A stretch of DNA of 64,000 nucleotides from Wuchereria bancrofti (Eukaryota > Nematoda > Chromadorea > Rhabditida > Onchocercidae), in the NCBI GenBank assembly GCA_005281725.1, contig SSBO01000009.1, positions 1,484,127-1,548,126 of the forward strand, written 5' to 3'. A program made the translations under genes and the position numbers. The notes below the pieces were generated by a model, which did no database searches, was not told where the DNA came from, and saw nothing but the letters and a program-made list of their open reading frames with translations. Shown here one piece after another: positions 15,776 through 29,500 of the stretch. The first letter of the stretch is position 1; the number at the start of each line of letters is the position of its first letter.

Positions 15776-18242
15776 TTAAGAAAATTTGAAGCAATCTGAT
15801 TCACTAAGATCAAAAGAAGAAGAAATTTTGGGAAATTGTTTTCGAAGGATAAAACGGAGCAATTCTCTGGTTGTTGTCGAGTTTTTATCGCTTAAGCTAG
15901 TGATTAAAGTGAAATGATCTTCGCCTGGAATAATCTGAAAAGTCAAATATTTATTTTAGTAAAACAAGACAAAACTAGTTACTATCAGAGAATTAATAGT
16001 AATAAATGATAAGCACATTTGATCATTTGATATGCTTTAGATCGTTTTGATATCAGAGCTACACTTTTTCCGGAAACAATTTATCTTTTTTAAACAATAA
16101 CCTTGTAACAATCTGACATTGTCATCGGATAACCTTTACTCACGTAATTCTCAACAATATGCTGGCTTTGTTCTTTGAACTTTGGTGATTCATCAGCACC
16201 AACAATAGCCAGTAATTCTACCGAAATTTCATCCAAACTAGTAATACTGAGAGTTTCAGCTTCAGCTAAGCTTAAACTAAAATTTAATATTGATAAGTAT
16301 ATTCTGCTCTTGAAATGCTCCATATTTCTACTCAAAAAATAATGAGTATTTCAATTAAATGTGCTTCATCTCTTGATGAACGGATTGCCTAAATTTTTCC
16401 AACTGAAATGCTATTAATTAAAATCTATTCTTTAACATAAGGTTAATTAGCTACAATTAAAACTTTAATACTAAACACAAACTTTACTTGATTGCTTTCC
16501 CAATGTATGTATCCAATAAAGGATGAAGATCATAAATGCCAGAAAAGAGTACAATTTTTTCGTATCGATGCGCATCCATTGTGCGCTTTAATGCTTCAAT
16601 AATAGATTTAAGGGATTTGAAAGAATAAGTGAAATTGAAAGGAATGAATGAAATTAGATAATAGAATAGAATTTTTTATTTTTTTTTTAGAATAATTGTA
16701 TCCGAAGTGAATGTGTTTGTTTGAACATTAAATATCAATGATATTCTTTATGCGCATAGCCGCAGGTAGACGTAAATCACTGTCGTTGAGTCACAGCCGT
16801 AAAGTCTTATTTTCAACAGATAACATTTCCTGTCTTTTTTTTTTCTTTTTATGCTTTATTTATAAAATGATACTTGAAATTGAAAATGAAAGAAGCGATC
16901 TAAAAAAAACGACAGTTGCTTACCCGAGATGGCTAAATGCGCCCCAGCACTATGTCCTCCCACCGATAGTCTCTTCCAAGGCCAACGTTTTGCTAAAAAC
17001 TGCAAAAAAAGCATCTCTACAGGTGTTTGCTAATTAATTTCTTTTTACATTTTTAAAGATTGTTTCGCTACCATATTTTTTAAAAAAGAAAAAAGTTAAA
17101 TCCGAGCAGATGAAAACTCGATTGTATTCCATTCTATCTATTTTACCAGTTGTTATGATTACAAAAACTTTTTCAAAACTCTTTGCTTTCAACAGAGATT
17201 TTCATACTGTGCTACTAATGTACTTTTCATTAATCATTTTGACAATTTCCGGTTAACGGTCGCCAGTGCTTTTTGATAGTATTCAAGAAAAATAGAATTA
17301 AGGTAAAGCAAAAGAAAAGTTTTGAAATCATTATATAATACACATGTTAAATTTAAATTTTGCCACTGGATTCAAAAATCAAAGTTGTCTATAAATCTAT
17401 AGAGCTCAATGATTGGATATAATTAAATTTCATTTATTTGATTGACTCTACTAAAACAAACTTTTATCACACTTACGTGAAGAGCTTTTGCTCCTTGTTC
17501 TATCACGTCATTTAAACAAATGATAGTAGCAAAATCATATCCAACACAAGCCACTGCAATACCTTTGTCAACAAGCACTTTTACCGGACTTGTAAACAAT
17601 TTCCGATCTCCTTCCTAGATAATTCAACAATTGAACTACTAAGCTTTTTAAGTATTATTTTATCTTATCAAGAAGTGTAAATATTTAAAATCAAAATCCT
17701 TCTGTCAAATTTTTTTTTTCTTAATTTATGTTTTTTTTTTGTCTCAAATTCTAAGTTAAACATGAAAGATAAAGTGACCTGCCAATAACCTCCATGAAAT
17801 AGTACCAATGCTGTAGCACTCTCGAATTCATTACCCCAAATATCAATTATTTGTTTGCCATCTACAAATATACAAAAGTATCAGTTGCAAAAGAAGAAGC
17901 AATTCATTTGAAGACATTGACGCATTGAGCTGCTAATTTAACAGTTTCTGATAAATGATATCAGTTGGAAAGGAAGGAAATGATGCGTTTCAAAGTTTAA
18001 ACCTCCGTATGAAACTGTTTGTAATGGAACAGTTTGCAGGTTATCTCGATAGCAGGACTGTAAATTGGTGATGAATGTTTCGATAACCTGAAAAGAAAAG
18101 GTACACAACTCTATCCGGATGGGATTTCGGAATGAAAACTTCTGAAAGTAACCGAATCCGGTGGTTTTGAGGTTGCAGACCAATGACTTGGAGAATATAA
18201 GCATTCCTGTGGTGTGCATCGAATACCGTGGTGACATGACAT
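15776..18242 (-). CDS. afmd-1: Kynurenine formamidase (arylformamidase), 303 aa
   Basis: Hydrolyses N-formylkynurenine to kynurenine and formate, the second step of tryptophan breakdown, in the cytosol. Eight exons (18153-18242, 18003-18087, 17779-17861, 17477-17614, 16924-16999, 16488-16593, 16102-16276, 15776-15934) sum to 912 nt with matching phases. It is an alpha/beta hydrolase: N-terminal YSPSHW as in animal formamidases, oxyanion motif HGGYW at residues 81-85, nucleophile elbow GGHSAGAH with Ser149, catalytic Asp221 in GADESP and His258 in GEDHF. The length matches the mammalian enzyme (about 305 aa). The start is the first ATG of exon 1, in the frame that gives the conserved YSPSHW. 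The 105-aa open frame over 17938-18255 is mostly a shadow that runs through intron 1. The coiled-coil gene diverges from it 830 bp away. Confidence 0.93.
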
Positions 18243-19072
18243 GATTGCTCGACAATTATGTTCAGGTAAAAACTAGTTTTGTCAACATATCAATTCAACG
18301 CTTCATCCTTTTTCGTTTTGTTTTGTTGAAAAAGAAGAAAAGAAAGATGTAAAATGAATTTTCAACTCCAATTGATTTCAACATTACATTTCAATTAAAT
18401 CGATAAATGGAGCTAAGAAAATTCAAAAATAGGATATTTGCATATTTTGGAATAAAAAAAAAATGATATGTCAATATTTGCATGAAAAATATTACAATGA
18501 TCTTTTGTTTCTTAGTTGTCAGATCTTTCTAGCAAATATCTATTAAAAAGCGCCATTGTCATCATTGTTGCCATTTGTCCATACATTTACCAATTTAGGG
18601 TAATATGAGACGAATGATTAGGGTTATTCATATTTTGAAACAGGGCTGATAAGATTTGATAATGCTTTGTAAATTTAGTGAATAAAAGTTGGGTCGGAAG
18701 CAACAACGCTATCATTTCAGGCTTACTCTTCGGAACTTCATTTAATTAAAATAGAAGTTCACAGATTGATGTAATAATGTCTCAGTTTATCAGCTTTAAA
18801 ACAAAATTTTCATTGTTATAATTTCATTTTCTGATTAATTTATATAATAATCCAATACAGCAAAAATGAATTCATTTCATCAGTTAAATTGAAAATCGAT
18901 ATTTTACATTTGAGCAATTTAAAATTGAAATTTATTAGAACTATGGCTTATTGTATACTAAAATTGTAAGAACGTTCTTTTTTACAATAATCGAATAGTC
19001 AAAATTATGTCATCAGAAACTTTTCAATATTACTTTCCTAACTTTAATTGAACTTTTACAAAATTGAAGAAA
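18243..19072. other. Divergent promoter region
   Basis: About 830 bp between the formamidase start (minus) and the coiled-coil gene start (plus). It must carry the 5' control regions of both. It is AT-rich with many T and A runs; no defined element was recognised. Confidence 0.4.
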
Positions 19073-22000
19073 ATGAACGAAAGTGATAACGCTACAACGC
19101 CATCGTCGTATAAATCACCATCAGAAACGGTAATTCCTTTCCTTTTTTGCCTTTTTTTTTATAAGAAAATTAAACTTTCCTCTTTGAACTATTCATCCTT
19201 ACTTTTAAATTCTAGAAACTATGTTTTTTTAATTTGAAATTAAACTGCAAATTATTTCCAGAAAATGAACAGACAAAATGAACGATCAACAAAGACAGTG
19301 TTATCAGAGGTGACATTAAATATCGGAGGTGCACAGGTAAGTTGAAAATATTGCACATAATTACAATTCACTTCTGGTATCTTTAAGAAAAAAGTTTTAA
19401 CGAATCACCTAATCATCCTAAAAGGTAAATGTCATCTAATTGTTGTGCTTGCTCACTCCTAAAAAGTTTCCTGCTTTGCCGGAAAAGTTTCCGGAATTGT
19501 CCTTTTTTGCCCTGTTTATCTTCAGTTATTCTATTAATTACATTAAGTTCAGCAATTAGCAATCATTTTAATTCACAGAGTGCTTTGAATGGTTGTCACT
19601 TATTGCAATTTCATAAGCGCTTTTTAACTTTTTGTATAGCATTGTAGTCGCAGATGTCAGTAATTGAAATTAAAATGTTTATTTGCAATCAAATTCAATC
19701 TCAGATGTGTACGTTTTCAGGATTATGGATGTCTCTCAGTTCGAAAGAGTGAAATCGAAAGTGCAAAAGTCATTATGGAGGAACGAGGTGACATGACCAG
19801 TAAACGAAAGAAGTCAAATGAGCAGGGAGTATAACTTTACCATGCAATTACTTGATTATTGCAAAAAATGAATTATGGTTTATTTTTTTCACGGTTTCTA
19901 AAGTGAAATCAATAGATCTTCACGATAAGTCTGTTTAGAATTTTAATCAGATAATGGGAGAATCGTGGGCTGAAACACGCAGAGTCTGTCCGGGTGAAAG
20001 TAATTCACGTAACGTTACACCAGTGCGAGAAGTAAGAATGGTCCGTGTCTTTTATTACAACGAGAATTTTTTCTTGTCATATATCGCCTTTTCTTCGTAA
20101 CACATAACTTGAAGTATTAAAAAGCAATATTGAAGGGTATGGAAGAGCATCTCCGGGATGAGAAAAAAGATTTATCCGGCGAAGTGAAGGAGACGACTGA
20201 CGTAAATCGTTCGGTACCGGAAATGGAAAAGAAAAAAGCTCCTCAAGCGGATGGTAAGTAGAGGAATTTGCATAACATGATCAAACACATGATAGTTATT
20301 TCTTATTTCGAATTGTAAACAGTTCCATGTAGTCTATTTTCCAGGAATTGTTTCTTTATTTGACCTTTTGATACATTACAATACGTAAATTTGATATAAT
20401 TTTTGAACTTCAGAAGACGCGGAATATGATATCAAAAGAGAAAAAGACAATCAAAGATGCGAAACTGCGGAGTTGGAGCTAAAAATTCTTGCAGAAAAGG
20501 TCAATTCATTACAGTATTTCTCTTCATTATAATTATTATCATTATTTATTATCATATTCGTATTATTCTCCTTATCATTATTCTTCTTATCACTACTATC
20601 TTTCAGAAAGAAATGGAAATGAAATTTGGACCAGATTTGGAAACAAAGGAGTGTGTCACTGAAAGTTCTTTGAAAAAGGTAGGTGACAAGCTCCTGATTG
20701 ATGAATGACTTTTTTCATTTAAAATCAGTGATTTAGTTGGTGTAAAAGTTCCTTTAATCGTTTCAAGCTATTATTATTGTTATTGTTTCAGAGAAAAGAT
20801 AAGAAAGGAAGAAAAAGTTCCAGTGCTACTCGGACCAAAAGATTAATTCCAGATGAGAAATACTGGAAGGCATCTTACGTAAGTAGTAGTTGATGTTTGA
20901 CAGTTGCGAAATATCGGTAACATTAGCGATGGATAATTCATAAAATTTGCAAGCAGTGTTTGCACAGAGAAACTATTGCTAAAGTGTATTATGTTCGAGT
21001 GAAGCAAAAATTGGATCCTTTCTTACCTGCAATTATATTTTTTTGAGACAAAAGGTCAGGAGAGGAATTAGTGAGAATGAGAACGTAAGGAAAAGCTAGT
21101 AATTATGCTTAGTAGGTGAAACTTAAAATCAATTTGTAAGTTAGAATCATTAAAAGTGTAAGAGGTCAAATTTGTTCATTTTTAATGGGAGCATTTGTTG
21201 CAGGAACAGGAAAGAAAGATCGAAGAGTTCCACAGTGATCTGGTAATTCGGAGAGATCATTATCAAAAGCAACTGGAAGAAACTCGCAATGAAAAAGAAC
21301 GATTGAATATAGAAGTAAGCATTTCTTTGATTATGTGGTTGGTTCATTTTTGATTTTGGAAATTGATCAATACAAGTTGAAATTGTTCCAAAGCTCATTT
21401 ATTCAAATTTTAGCTGTTGAAAGTTGATGAGAAGATTAGTACTTTGGAAAAAGCAGCGAAAAAGTTGGAAAATGAAAATGCGAAATATTTGTCCATCATA
21501 CAGGTGAATTTTTTTAGTTTGCATAAGAACTGAAAAGAAAAGCTAGAAAGGTAAAATCAATATGTGTAATGAGAATATAATTTAGTTTAATTTAGTGCAC
21601 AGAATGAGTGAAAAATTTCAATTCTTAAAGTTGCATTACTTAAGGATATGCGAAACAATTCTGCAAAACAGCTCGAAGAGCAAACGAGTGAATTAAGACA
21701 TTCTGTAAAACTGCGCCAAATGGCGAAAGAACAATTGCATCATTCAAATGAAACAATGGCAACACAACTTGAATTAATGATAAAAGAGACATGTGAAGAT
21801 AATTTCAAACTTCATGCTCTTCTTGAGAATATTGAGGAAGCTTTTGGGAGTAGGAAACTTCAAGAGATCCGATCAGAGGAATTTCATCAACAGTTGCAGA
21901 AAAAATTAAATGAGTTGTTAAAGAAGTTTAGAATTGAAGCAGTAAGCTCGGATTTGACATGGTTAGGTGAAGAAAATATGCAATATGCTATTGATATTTT

Positions 22001-23860
22001 CGAAGCAACAATGAAAACCATTTTGCAAGATGAACCTTGTTTTCATTTTTTGGCTGAACGACTTGCAGTTTTCATGGATGTCGGGATTAAAAGAGACGAT
22101 ATGGTTTGTTCATCATACACACTCAATTTTGAATAGAGTATGTGAATTTTAAAGCAATGGAAACAAGAATAAAATTCCTCAGAAAAAAATGTTTCACTGA
22201 AGAATGCAAGTTGAATGATAATGTTCGGAAAATTTTCAGCAGTTACAGTTGTCCAAGAGTGGTAGTGAGAATGAGTCGGCTAAAAGTCACGAATCACGAG
22301 ATTTGGCGGTATTGTCACGTTTTTCTTATACAAATTTAATTTTAGTTCTATCATTCATTTTTACCACCAATAATGAAATCTAATCTCATAATGCTTGTTG
22401 TAATGCAATGGAAAAAGCAATACAATGAGAGAAGGAAATGATGAAGTTAACTAGGAAAAGTTGTTCCATGTATTCAAATTACAAGAAATGATAGATTAAT
22501 GAGATTCAGCGAGAGAATATTATATGATACTGTATATTGATTAGTAACAGATAATTATGACTACATATCAAGTTCATATGATCATTTCAGACGTTCAAGA
22601 AAAAATTCCGCAAGAAAATTCGCTCAATGTTAAAAGAATATATGGAAAAACAGAAAAATGAACTTTCTCGAAATATTTCGGCAGTAATAAGCTACCTGGA
22701 AGGTGTTGAAAAAGTATTGATTTATAACATTTTATAGCAGTACATTTATTTCATTTTGTTATCATCTAAATTGATCTCACGCTTTTATCAAATGTATAAG
22801 TAAAGAATGGGTGGCAGGCGGAAATTAATCTCTTCAATAGGGGTAATTCGAGAGCGGTATTCTTTTTAGAAGATTGATGCCGTTTTAACGAAGCGCATTG
22901 AAGATATGAGGGAGACGATTGCTCTTATGGATCGTAAACAAAGTGATCTTCGAAAAATTGAAGAAGCATTGGATTATAGCAGTACTTTAGTGAAATCAAT
23001 TTCCGATGAAAGGAAAATTCGACTAGAAAGAAAAGAGAATTTATGGGATTTTGATAAAGAAAATTGTAAACTGAAGGAAGATTGTAACAATCTTAAAAGT
23101 GGATATATGGTATTATTCTGCAATCATTCTCGATCTAATGCAAATAGGCATTATAGGATGTCTGATTGATAATAATTGAGCTTTACAGGATATTTGATCG
23201 ATTAAGCAATTAGGTATTAGAGGACGTCTCTTGATTGCAACTTTGCAAAATGTTTGATCAATTGCAATTAGACACCGTAGCACGTTTAAGATATTCGTGC
23301 TTTGTCCCTATCGTAATTAAAACAGATTCAATTTAGAAGCTAGAAAGAAAAATGGAAAATATAGAAAAACTCCACAAACAGTTTTGTCATCCTATTTCTG
23401 CACTACGAATGGGTCAAAGTGAGCAAATGATCAATTCAGAAGATGGATGCCATAAACAAGCGATATCAAAATCTCCTCCAGTGGAAACTATCCAGTCTCC
23501 TGCGCTCCAATGCACCACTACCTCTAGCGGTTCAGTGCACTACTCTCCGGTACATACGCCATTTGTTGTAAAATCTTTAGCTGTCGGTTTTTTCATTCAC
23601 CTAAAGTTTCATAATTGAAAAGAAAGCTTAACGGGTATTCTTACGGTCAGTAATGACTTCTAATTGTTTAGGATTTCTTGAACAACAAAGAAGAATTCTG
23701 GGATCTTTCTTGAGATATAATTCCAATGTCTATTTTGGTAATGTGATCTTATTTACTAGCTGCATCATTTTAGTATATTGAGGAAAATGAAAGACATCAT
23801 GAAGAAATTGTTCGTCGTAGAGTGATGGAAGAAATGTCAAGAAATGAACGAAACGAATGA
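19073..23860 (+). CDS. Large coiled-coil protein of unknown family, 691 aa, 16 exons
   Basis: Exons: 19073-19129, 19262-19336, 19721-19828, 19951-20031, 20136-20253, 20414-20499, 20607-20678, 20792-20878, 21204-21314, 21414-21503, 21645-22103, 22240-22308, 22591-22713, 22870-23109, 23337-23549, 23774-23860. They join in one frame from MNESDNATTP to a TGA after SRNERNE. Residues 1-200 are charged, low-complexity and Ser/Thr/Lys/Glu-rich, with the basic stretch RKDKKGRKSSS. From about 225 to 600 heptad-like Leu/Ile/Lys/Glu patterns predict long coiled coils, for example LEEQTSELRHSV and LEKAAKKLENENAKYL. A linker rich in Ser, Pro and Thr (KSPPVETIQSPA) precedes a short acidic/basic final helix. 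No catalytic or membrane motif is visible. A cytoskeletal, centrosomal or scaffold role is only a guess from the coiled coil. Exon 3's donor (GGA|GTATAA) and exon 11's acceptor (ACTTAAG) are the weakest splice calls. Confidence 0.8.
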
Positions 23861-25320
23861 AGTTTAGCTGTTTTCTTTGCATTTAAATGATGTTTGTTTG
23901 ATGCCCTTATCAGCTTGCACACACATTTCTGATAATTGAAAGTTATCTGCTATTTTAATGATTTAATATAGTTATTATTACAATATCAAATATTCCTAAA
24001 AATTTCAATAGCTAAACAGTTGAAATTTGAATTCTCACACATTTTACAAATCAGTTCCGCAAAAACACAATTCTGATTCACTGTCTTGATTTCTAAAATG
24101 AATTTCATTACTATTTTACTGCTAAACCTATAATATAATTCCAAATGTATGAAATCTCATTAAGCTCTCAATTGAATGCACGAAAATGAAATGAATTAAA
24201 ATGTCAGTAGTACTTTACTATTCTGTAAACTTATCTTCTATTACGTAAACTTTTTATTTCCATCCTAAAACATCGTAGCAGTATATATCGGTTAGTTGTA
24301 CAGCTACGTGATTGATCAATTCCATCCATCCTCAATGCTTTATGTTATCATCCATTTTTTATCATTACGTTTATTTCTATGACAAGTTCATCTTAAATAA
24401 AAAAAAAAAGATTAAAACGAAAAATCTCACTGGACGAGGGTTTTTATTTGTGTCTGCAATAAACATTGAACTTTTTCTATTATGCTTCATTACTGGTTGC
24501 TATTATTTTTACTAACTGATGACATATCTGAAATTTATAGCTTCCGTTGCTATCAAATCAGTTCTATTTTAGTGTGTTTTGTCGAATAAATGAGAATTTT
24601 ATTCAAAATTTTGACATCCTGTGCAATAGCCGTCGATATTTGCGATGAATTTTTATCTATTCATGTTTGTTGTTAGGGTGAAGAATGTGATGAATTCTTC
24701 CATATCTGCTATTTTTCCATATTTCGTGGAATCTGTGATGATAGATTAATATTATCATATATGGATAAGATAAATAGAGAAGGGGTTTTATTCGTGCTTA
24801 TTTTTAAATAATGCAAATTAGAAGCGTTTAAGAGTAAATGTCATAGTTTAGAGAAATTTGATAAAAACAATTTCAAATAAGATTTAGTCAAAATCGAGTT
24901 GAAATACTGGTTAAGCAATAGATTCATCTGTACAATTAGATGCAAAATATTGAGACTTCAATTTATCAATTTGTGCACCCAGGAAACAATTCATTAGTGT
25001 ATGTTGATATACAAATATAGCCATAAAGTAAAACAATTTTTTAGTTGTTTATAAATTCAGTGTTAAATTTTCGTCTTTGCTATGATGAATTTGATAAATC
25101 TCTAACAAAAATTTAAGAAAATAAAAATTTAATGCATAAAATTATGGAATATACCAATGAACAAATCAAATTGGATGATTTATATTAATAAGTGTTCAAT
25201 AGAGTTATCGTTATTATTATGGAGTTATGATTACTCACAGATTTTAATGTGAAAATTCATCTACTTCAAGTTGAAAAGATTTTTTTTGTGGAAGAGAGTG
25301 GAAAATATCTATGCGATTCT

Positions 25321-25388
25321 GAATACTCAACATTAAATATAAACTTCTGAATACTCAACATTAAATATGAATACTCAACATTAAGTAC
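25321..25388. repeat. Short tandem repeat, 20-bp unit, three copies
   Basis: The unit GAATACTCAACATTAAATAT begins at 25321, 25349 and 25369; an 8-bp insertion separates the first and second copies, and the third ends AAGTAC. Intergenic. Confidence 0.85.
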
Positions 25389-26523
25389 TATCAATGCTTA
25401 ATACCTCCATTGATCGAATTTCAATGCATTCATCTACCAGAAAAACTTTTTTCACTTTTCATTCTTCACTGTTTCGAGATTTATACATCTCAAACTTCGT
25501 ATTACAATGTGAATTTCCCCATCCACAAAAAATAAAACTTCAATTTTCATTGTTTTTTTTTCAAAATTTCATCGATTCACTCGTTCAAAATTAACTAATC
25601 CATCCAAATTTAATGATATTGTCATAACTAAACTATCATAGCAAAGCTGCAAAAGTAAACAAAACTGCTCCAAATTTCTTATTCTGTTCTAGCCGTAAGA
25701 TGAAAATATTTATTATAGTGTTCACTATAAATGCTTCTTTTGTAAGTGTTAGAAGAACTTAGCTAAGTGCTAACAGAAAATGACAACTTCAACTTAGAAT
25801 ATCTTTGCATTAAGATAAGAAATTTTAAAATGTAATAAAGATTTTGTGGATGCGCGGATTATTACTTCGGTGATAATCGATAACAGCACCAAACATACTA
25901 AATTACGTCTTTTCCTGTAAGTAATTTTACTGGATGAATTGTTTACTAACCGAGACCTTACTCACTTACGGCATTTGGTTCAAGCTAATCGTTATTCTAA
26001 ATTTCTTCAATCTTTCTTAAAATAGATTACAACTGAAGTTGTGTTGTTGAGAATATGTTCAAAATATACAGTCAAAGTTTTAATTCATTAGATAGCAATG
26101 ATTCAGCTAAAGAGTCCCTTGCAAATCAAAATTTAAAATTTGCTTCCAAATCTTCACTTGGTCACTTCATTTGCGCCTTATTCACTTATACTGTACGCCC
26201 ACTGCAACGTGAATCATTTGCTATTGGTGGGATTCCGTGTTTGCACTGCATTTCTCACTTGTTGACGTTGCATTTCAGCGGCGGGTAGCATAAATAAGTT
26301 TGAGGTTAGGAAGTGCGCATTTGTTTACATTTTATTTTCGTCGTTTTTTTTTTGGTAGTGAATGGTGAATGAATAATCAATATTTGATAATGAATTAAAG
26401 AATCTTCACGTGGTCGTGGAAGGCATGTCATCTGGAAGTCATGTCACTTGTACTCATGATTAATTTGTTTTTTCTTAGATGTATTGAAGTGTTGGAACTA
26501 TAAGTGAAACGAGCAGTTTCTTT

Positions 26524-26542
26524 TTCCCGACTCTAGGGACAC
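26524..26542 (+). promoter_or_regulatory. Candidate trans-splice acceptor before ADCK1
   Basis: A pyrimidine tract ending CTCTAG (AG at 26535-26536) lies six bases before the ATG at 26543. This is the spacing usual for spliced-leader addition in nematodes. A cis intron from an unseen noncoding exon would look the same. Confidence 0.35.
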
Positions 26543-29500
26543 ATGCCAATTGTGGTAAAGAACAGTGACCGTTTGCGTAAATTGGCTATCGGTGTAGGAA
26601 TTGCTCTATGTGGGTCAGCAATTGGCATTTTGTATGATCAAGAACGATTCTTCCAGCTTGGACCATTTCGTGTCGTTCGTGCTGGTGTCACGGTATGGTA
26701 ACTAATCAATTATTGAAAAATAAAACATTTTTTACGAAAACTGTTGACTATTTATCTCTTGTTTTTAAAATAATTATTGTTGTTTAGTACGACTAGTGTG
26801 TTTTATGGTTAAAAGAGATGCTGTATTCTTTTCCAAAGAATGTCTGGATAAATTAAGTCTCCAAGGGTCGAATTTGTTGCTGTTTGGCAGATGCAAGCAA
26901 GGATTATGATTACGCATTACACAGGTCATTCTTAAACGTTTTCAGGTACTCTGTATTGTAGCCGACTATAAATGGACTCTGTGGACTTGTTCGGATATGG
27001 ACGTATTGTATCATCAAAAACTGAGTGCAGCACACATCAGAAGTGCTGGGAAACTACTTAAATTAGCTGAAAACAATGGTGGTGTCTATATTAAAGTAAG
27101 AGTTAAATTTAGTAGATAGACTTCTCAAGGTAGCGTTTTTTAAAGTCATAATTCTCTATACTGATAACTGCGTGAAGTATATCTGATGATCAGCGGAACC
27201 TAACATTGTAATTGTATCATTTATAATCACATTGTAATGTCTGTATATTTATTGATGACCTTCAGGGTTTGAAATATTCCATAACTGTTCAGGTCGGACA
27301 ACATTTGGCTGCCCTACAGTATCTTCTTCCAACTGAATACACGGATACTTTATGTGTTTTGCATTCAAGAGCACCCGAGAGTAAAATGGGAGAAGTGCGA
27401 CAAGTTCTGGAGGAAGACCTAAATGCCAAGGTAGGTAGTGGGGTTAAGATCTGAGTAGTACTGTTATGCTTCTGTAGCTTTTTTTCTGTGGTTTAGGAAG
27501 AGTCAGAATCAAAATTGCATTCTAGACACCGACAAAGATAATTTTTGCTCGTCATTACTTGTTATTTGTGTCTTACCAATTATTTACGTTTTACTTGTAG
27601 TAGTATCTATTATTGCATTAATGCAGATAAAATTGCAGAAAGTACCCAATATGACTGACGAATGTAATCATGTTCAATTTGTTATTTTCAGCTGGAAGAT
27701 GTATTCGTGGAATTTAATGAAAGCCCGAAAGGTTCTGCATCACTTGCACAAGTGTATCGGGCAGTTTTAAGGAAAAACAATGAAGAAGTTGCTGTGAAAG
27801 TACAACATATCCATGTAAAGCCAAGAAGTTGGGCTGATATTAAGACGATCGAGGTACGAAGTTTTTATCACATAAAGGAGGTTTACAGTGGCAGCACTGA
27901 CTTTGCTCTTTTTGGCAAAATATGGGCTTCGTTAAAAAAAATGATTTTTCTTTTACTTCTTTCTTTTCCTGGACACTTGTGGAATAGAGATGAATGATTT
28001 TAGCAGGCAACGTCCAGGTGGTAAATAGGGATTTAAGTTTTTAGTGGTCAAGATAATAGGATTTTCATTTCAGGCTTTAACTAAGTTGGCATCAAAGCTC
28101 TTTCCCAACTTCCATTTTCTTTGGTTGGTGGACGAAATGAAACGAAATTTGCCTAGGGAATTGGATTTTAAAGTTGAGGCAGCAAATGCGAAAAAACTGA
28201 AGGAAATGTTTTCACACCTCGACTATCTTAAGGTATTTTTTCTAGCCTAAAACTTATTCTAGATATGAATTATATATATATATATATATATATATATTGA
28301 AGAAAAGTTGTGCTTGGATAGTTTATGTTGTTTCCTTGATCGTGGATACGAGAGAGAATTATTTCGTTGTGTTGCTCATCCCATTCATTATCGCATAGTA
28401 ATATTGGTTTTGCTTGAATGTGGATTGTTTCTGAAGTTATAGGATATATTGCAGATTCCAAAGATATATGAAGAATATACGACAGAACGTGTTCTCACAA
28501 TGGAATACTGCGACGGTGCTCAAATAAATGATTGCAATTATTTTACGCAAAATAATATTAATCGCTATGATGTAAGCTCGGATGTATTGTAATAATTGAT
28601 AATTTTCATTGTTTTAATCACTTAATACTATCTTCATCATTTAGTCTTTTTAATATTCACTATTTCGTACTATTCGTTTACGTCATTTGATGAAACCCAT
28701 TATTAAACTGGCACACATTTTTATATTCTGAAGTTTATATCGTATCATAGAATATGGCTGACTGAAAATATTGTTTCGTCCTTTTTTCTGATCAGTGTGA
28801 ACAGAGCTTATTATTATTCTGCTGATGACCAAGTTGGATTTCATCAAATAAATATGTTTTTACTATAGGTTTGTCGTAAACTGGGTGCACTGTTTAGTGA
28901 AATGATCTTTATTAATGGTTACGTTCATTGCGATCCACATCCTGGCAATGTTTTGGTGAATAAGGCAAAGGATGGGCATGTTTCGATTGTTCTTTTGGAT
29001 CATGGACTTTATTTGGTAGGTCTTTTTGTTAATCTTTTTGTTTGATCTGTTGACATGAAATTTTGTTTCTTCGAAGATACTAGTTTGAACGTAGAAGCAG
29101 ATTTCTTACCTGAAATTGAAAGAAGAGAGTAAAGTAAAATGTGAGTGGTGAAAGATGGTGAAAAATCATGGCATTAGATAACTTTTCAGCAATATTTTCG
29201 ATAACTTCACTATGTTGCAGTTGTTTACAAATTTGCAAAGAATGCAAAAGCTTTTGTTTCATTTTGATTTATACATTACAGACAATGGAATCTGATTTCC
29301 GGATAAAATATTCGAAGTTATGGCTAGCATTATTAGAACCCAATTTAAATGAAGTTAAGGTTTGTGTATAGTTCACTTCTGTCAAAAGTTTGAATGTTTA
29401 GTTTTGGGATTTTCAGTTTTTCTTCCTAAAACTTTCAGGAATGTGCACAGTCGATGGGTGTGGGTGATCTTTATGGTCTTTTTGCCTGTATGGTGACAAA

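Larger units (their letters stand above)
23861..26542. other. Intergenic, about 2.7 kb, no gene seen
   Basis: This contains the 3' UTR of the coiled-coil gene and the upstream region of the ADCK1 gene. Small open stretches at 24312-24515, 25394-25594 and 26055-26288 lack splice partners and resemble translated AT-rich noncoding DNA. A short tandem repeat lies at 25321-25388. Confidence 0.5.

Noticed and set aside
17938..18255. 105-aa minus-strand ORF as a formamidase N-terminus
   Set aside because: It runs through intron 1; the other frame gives the conserved YSPSHW and a normal splice.
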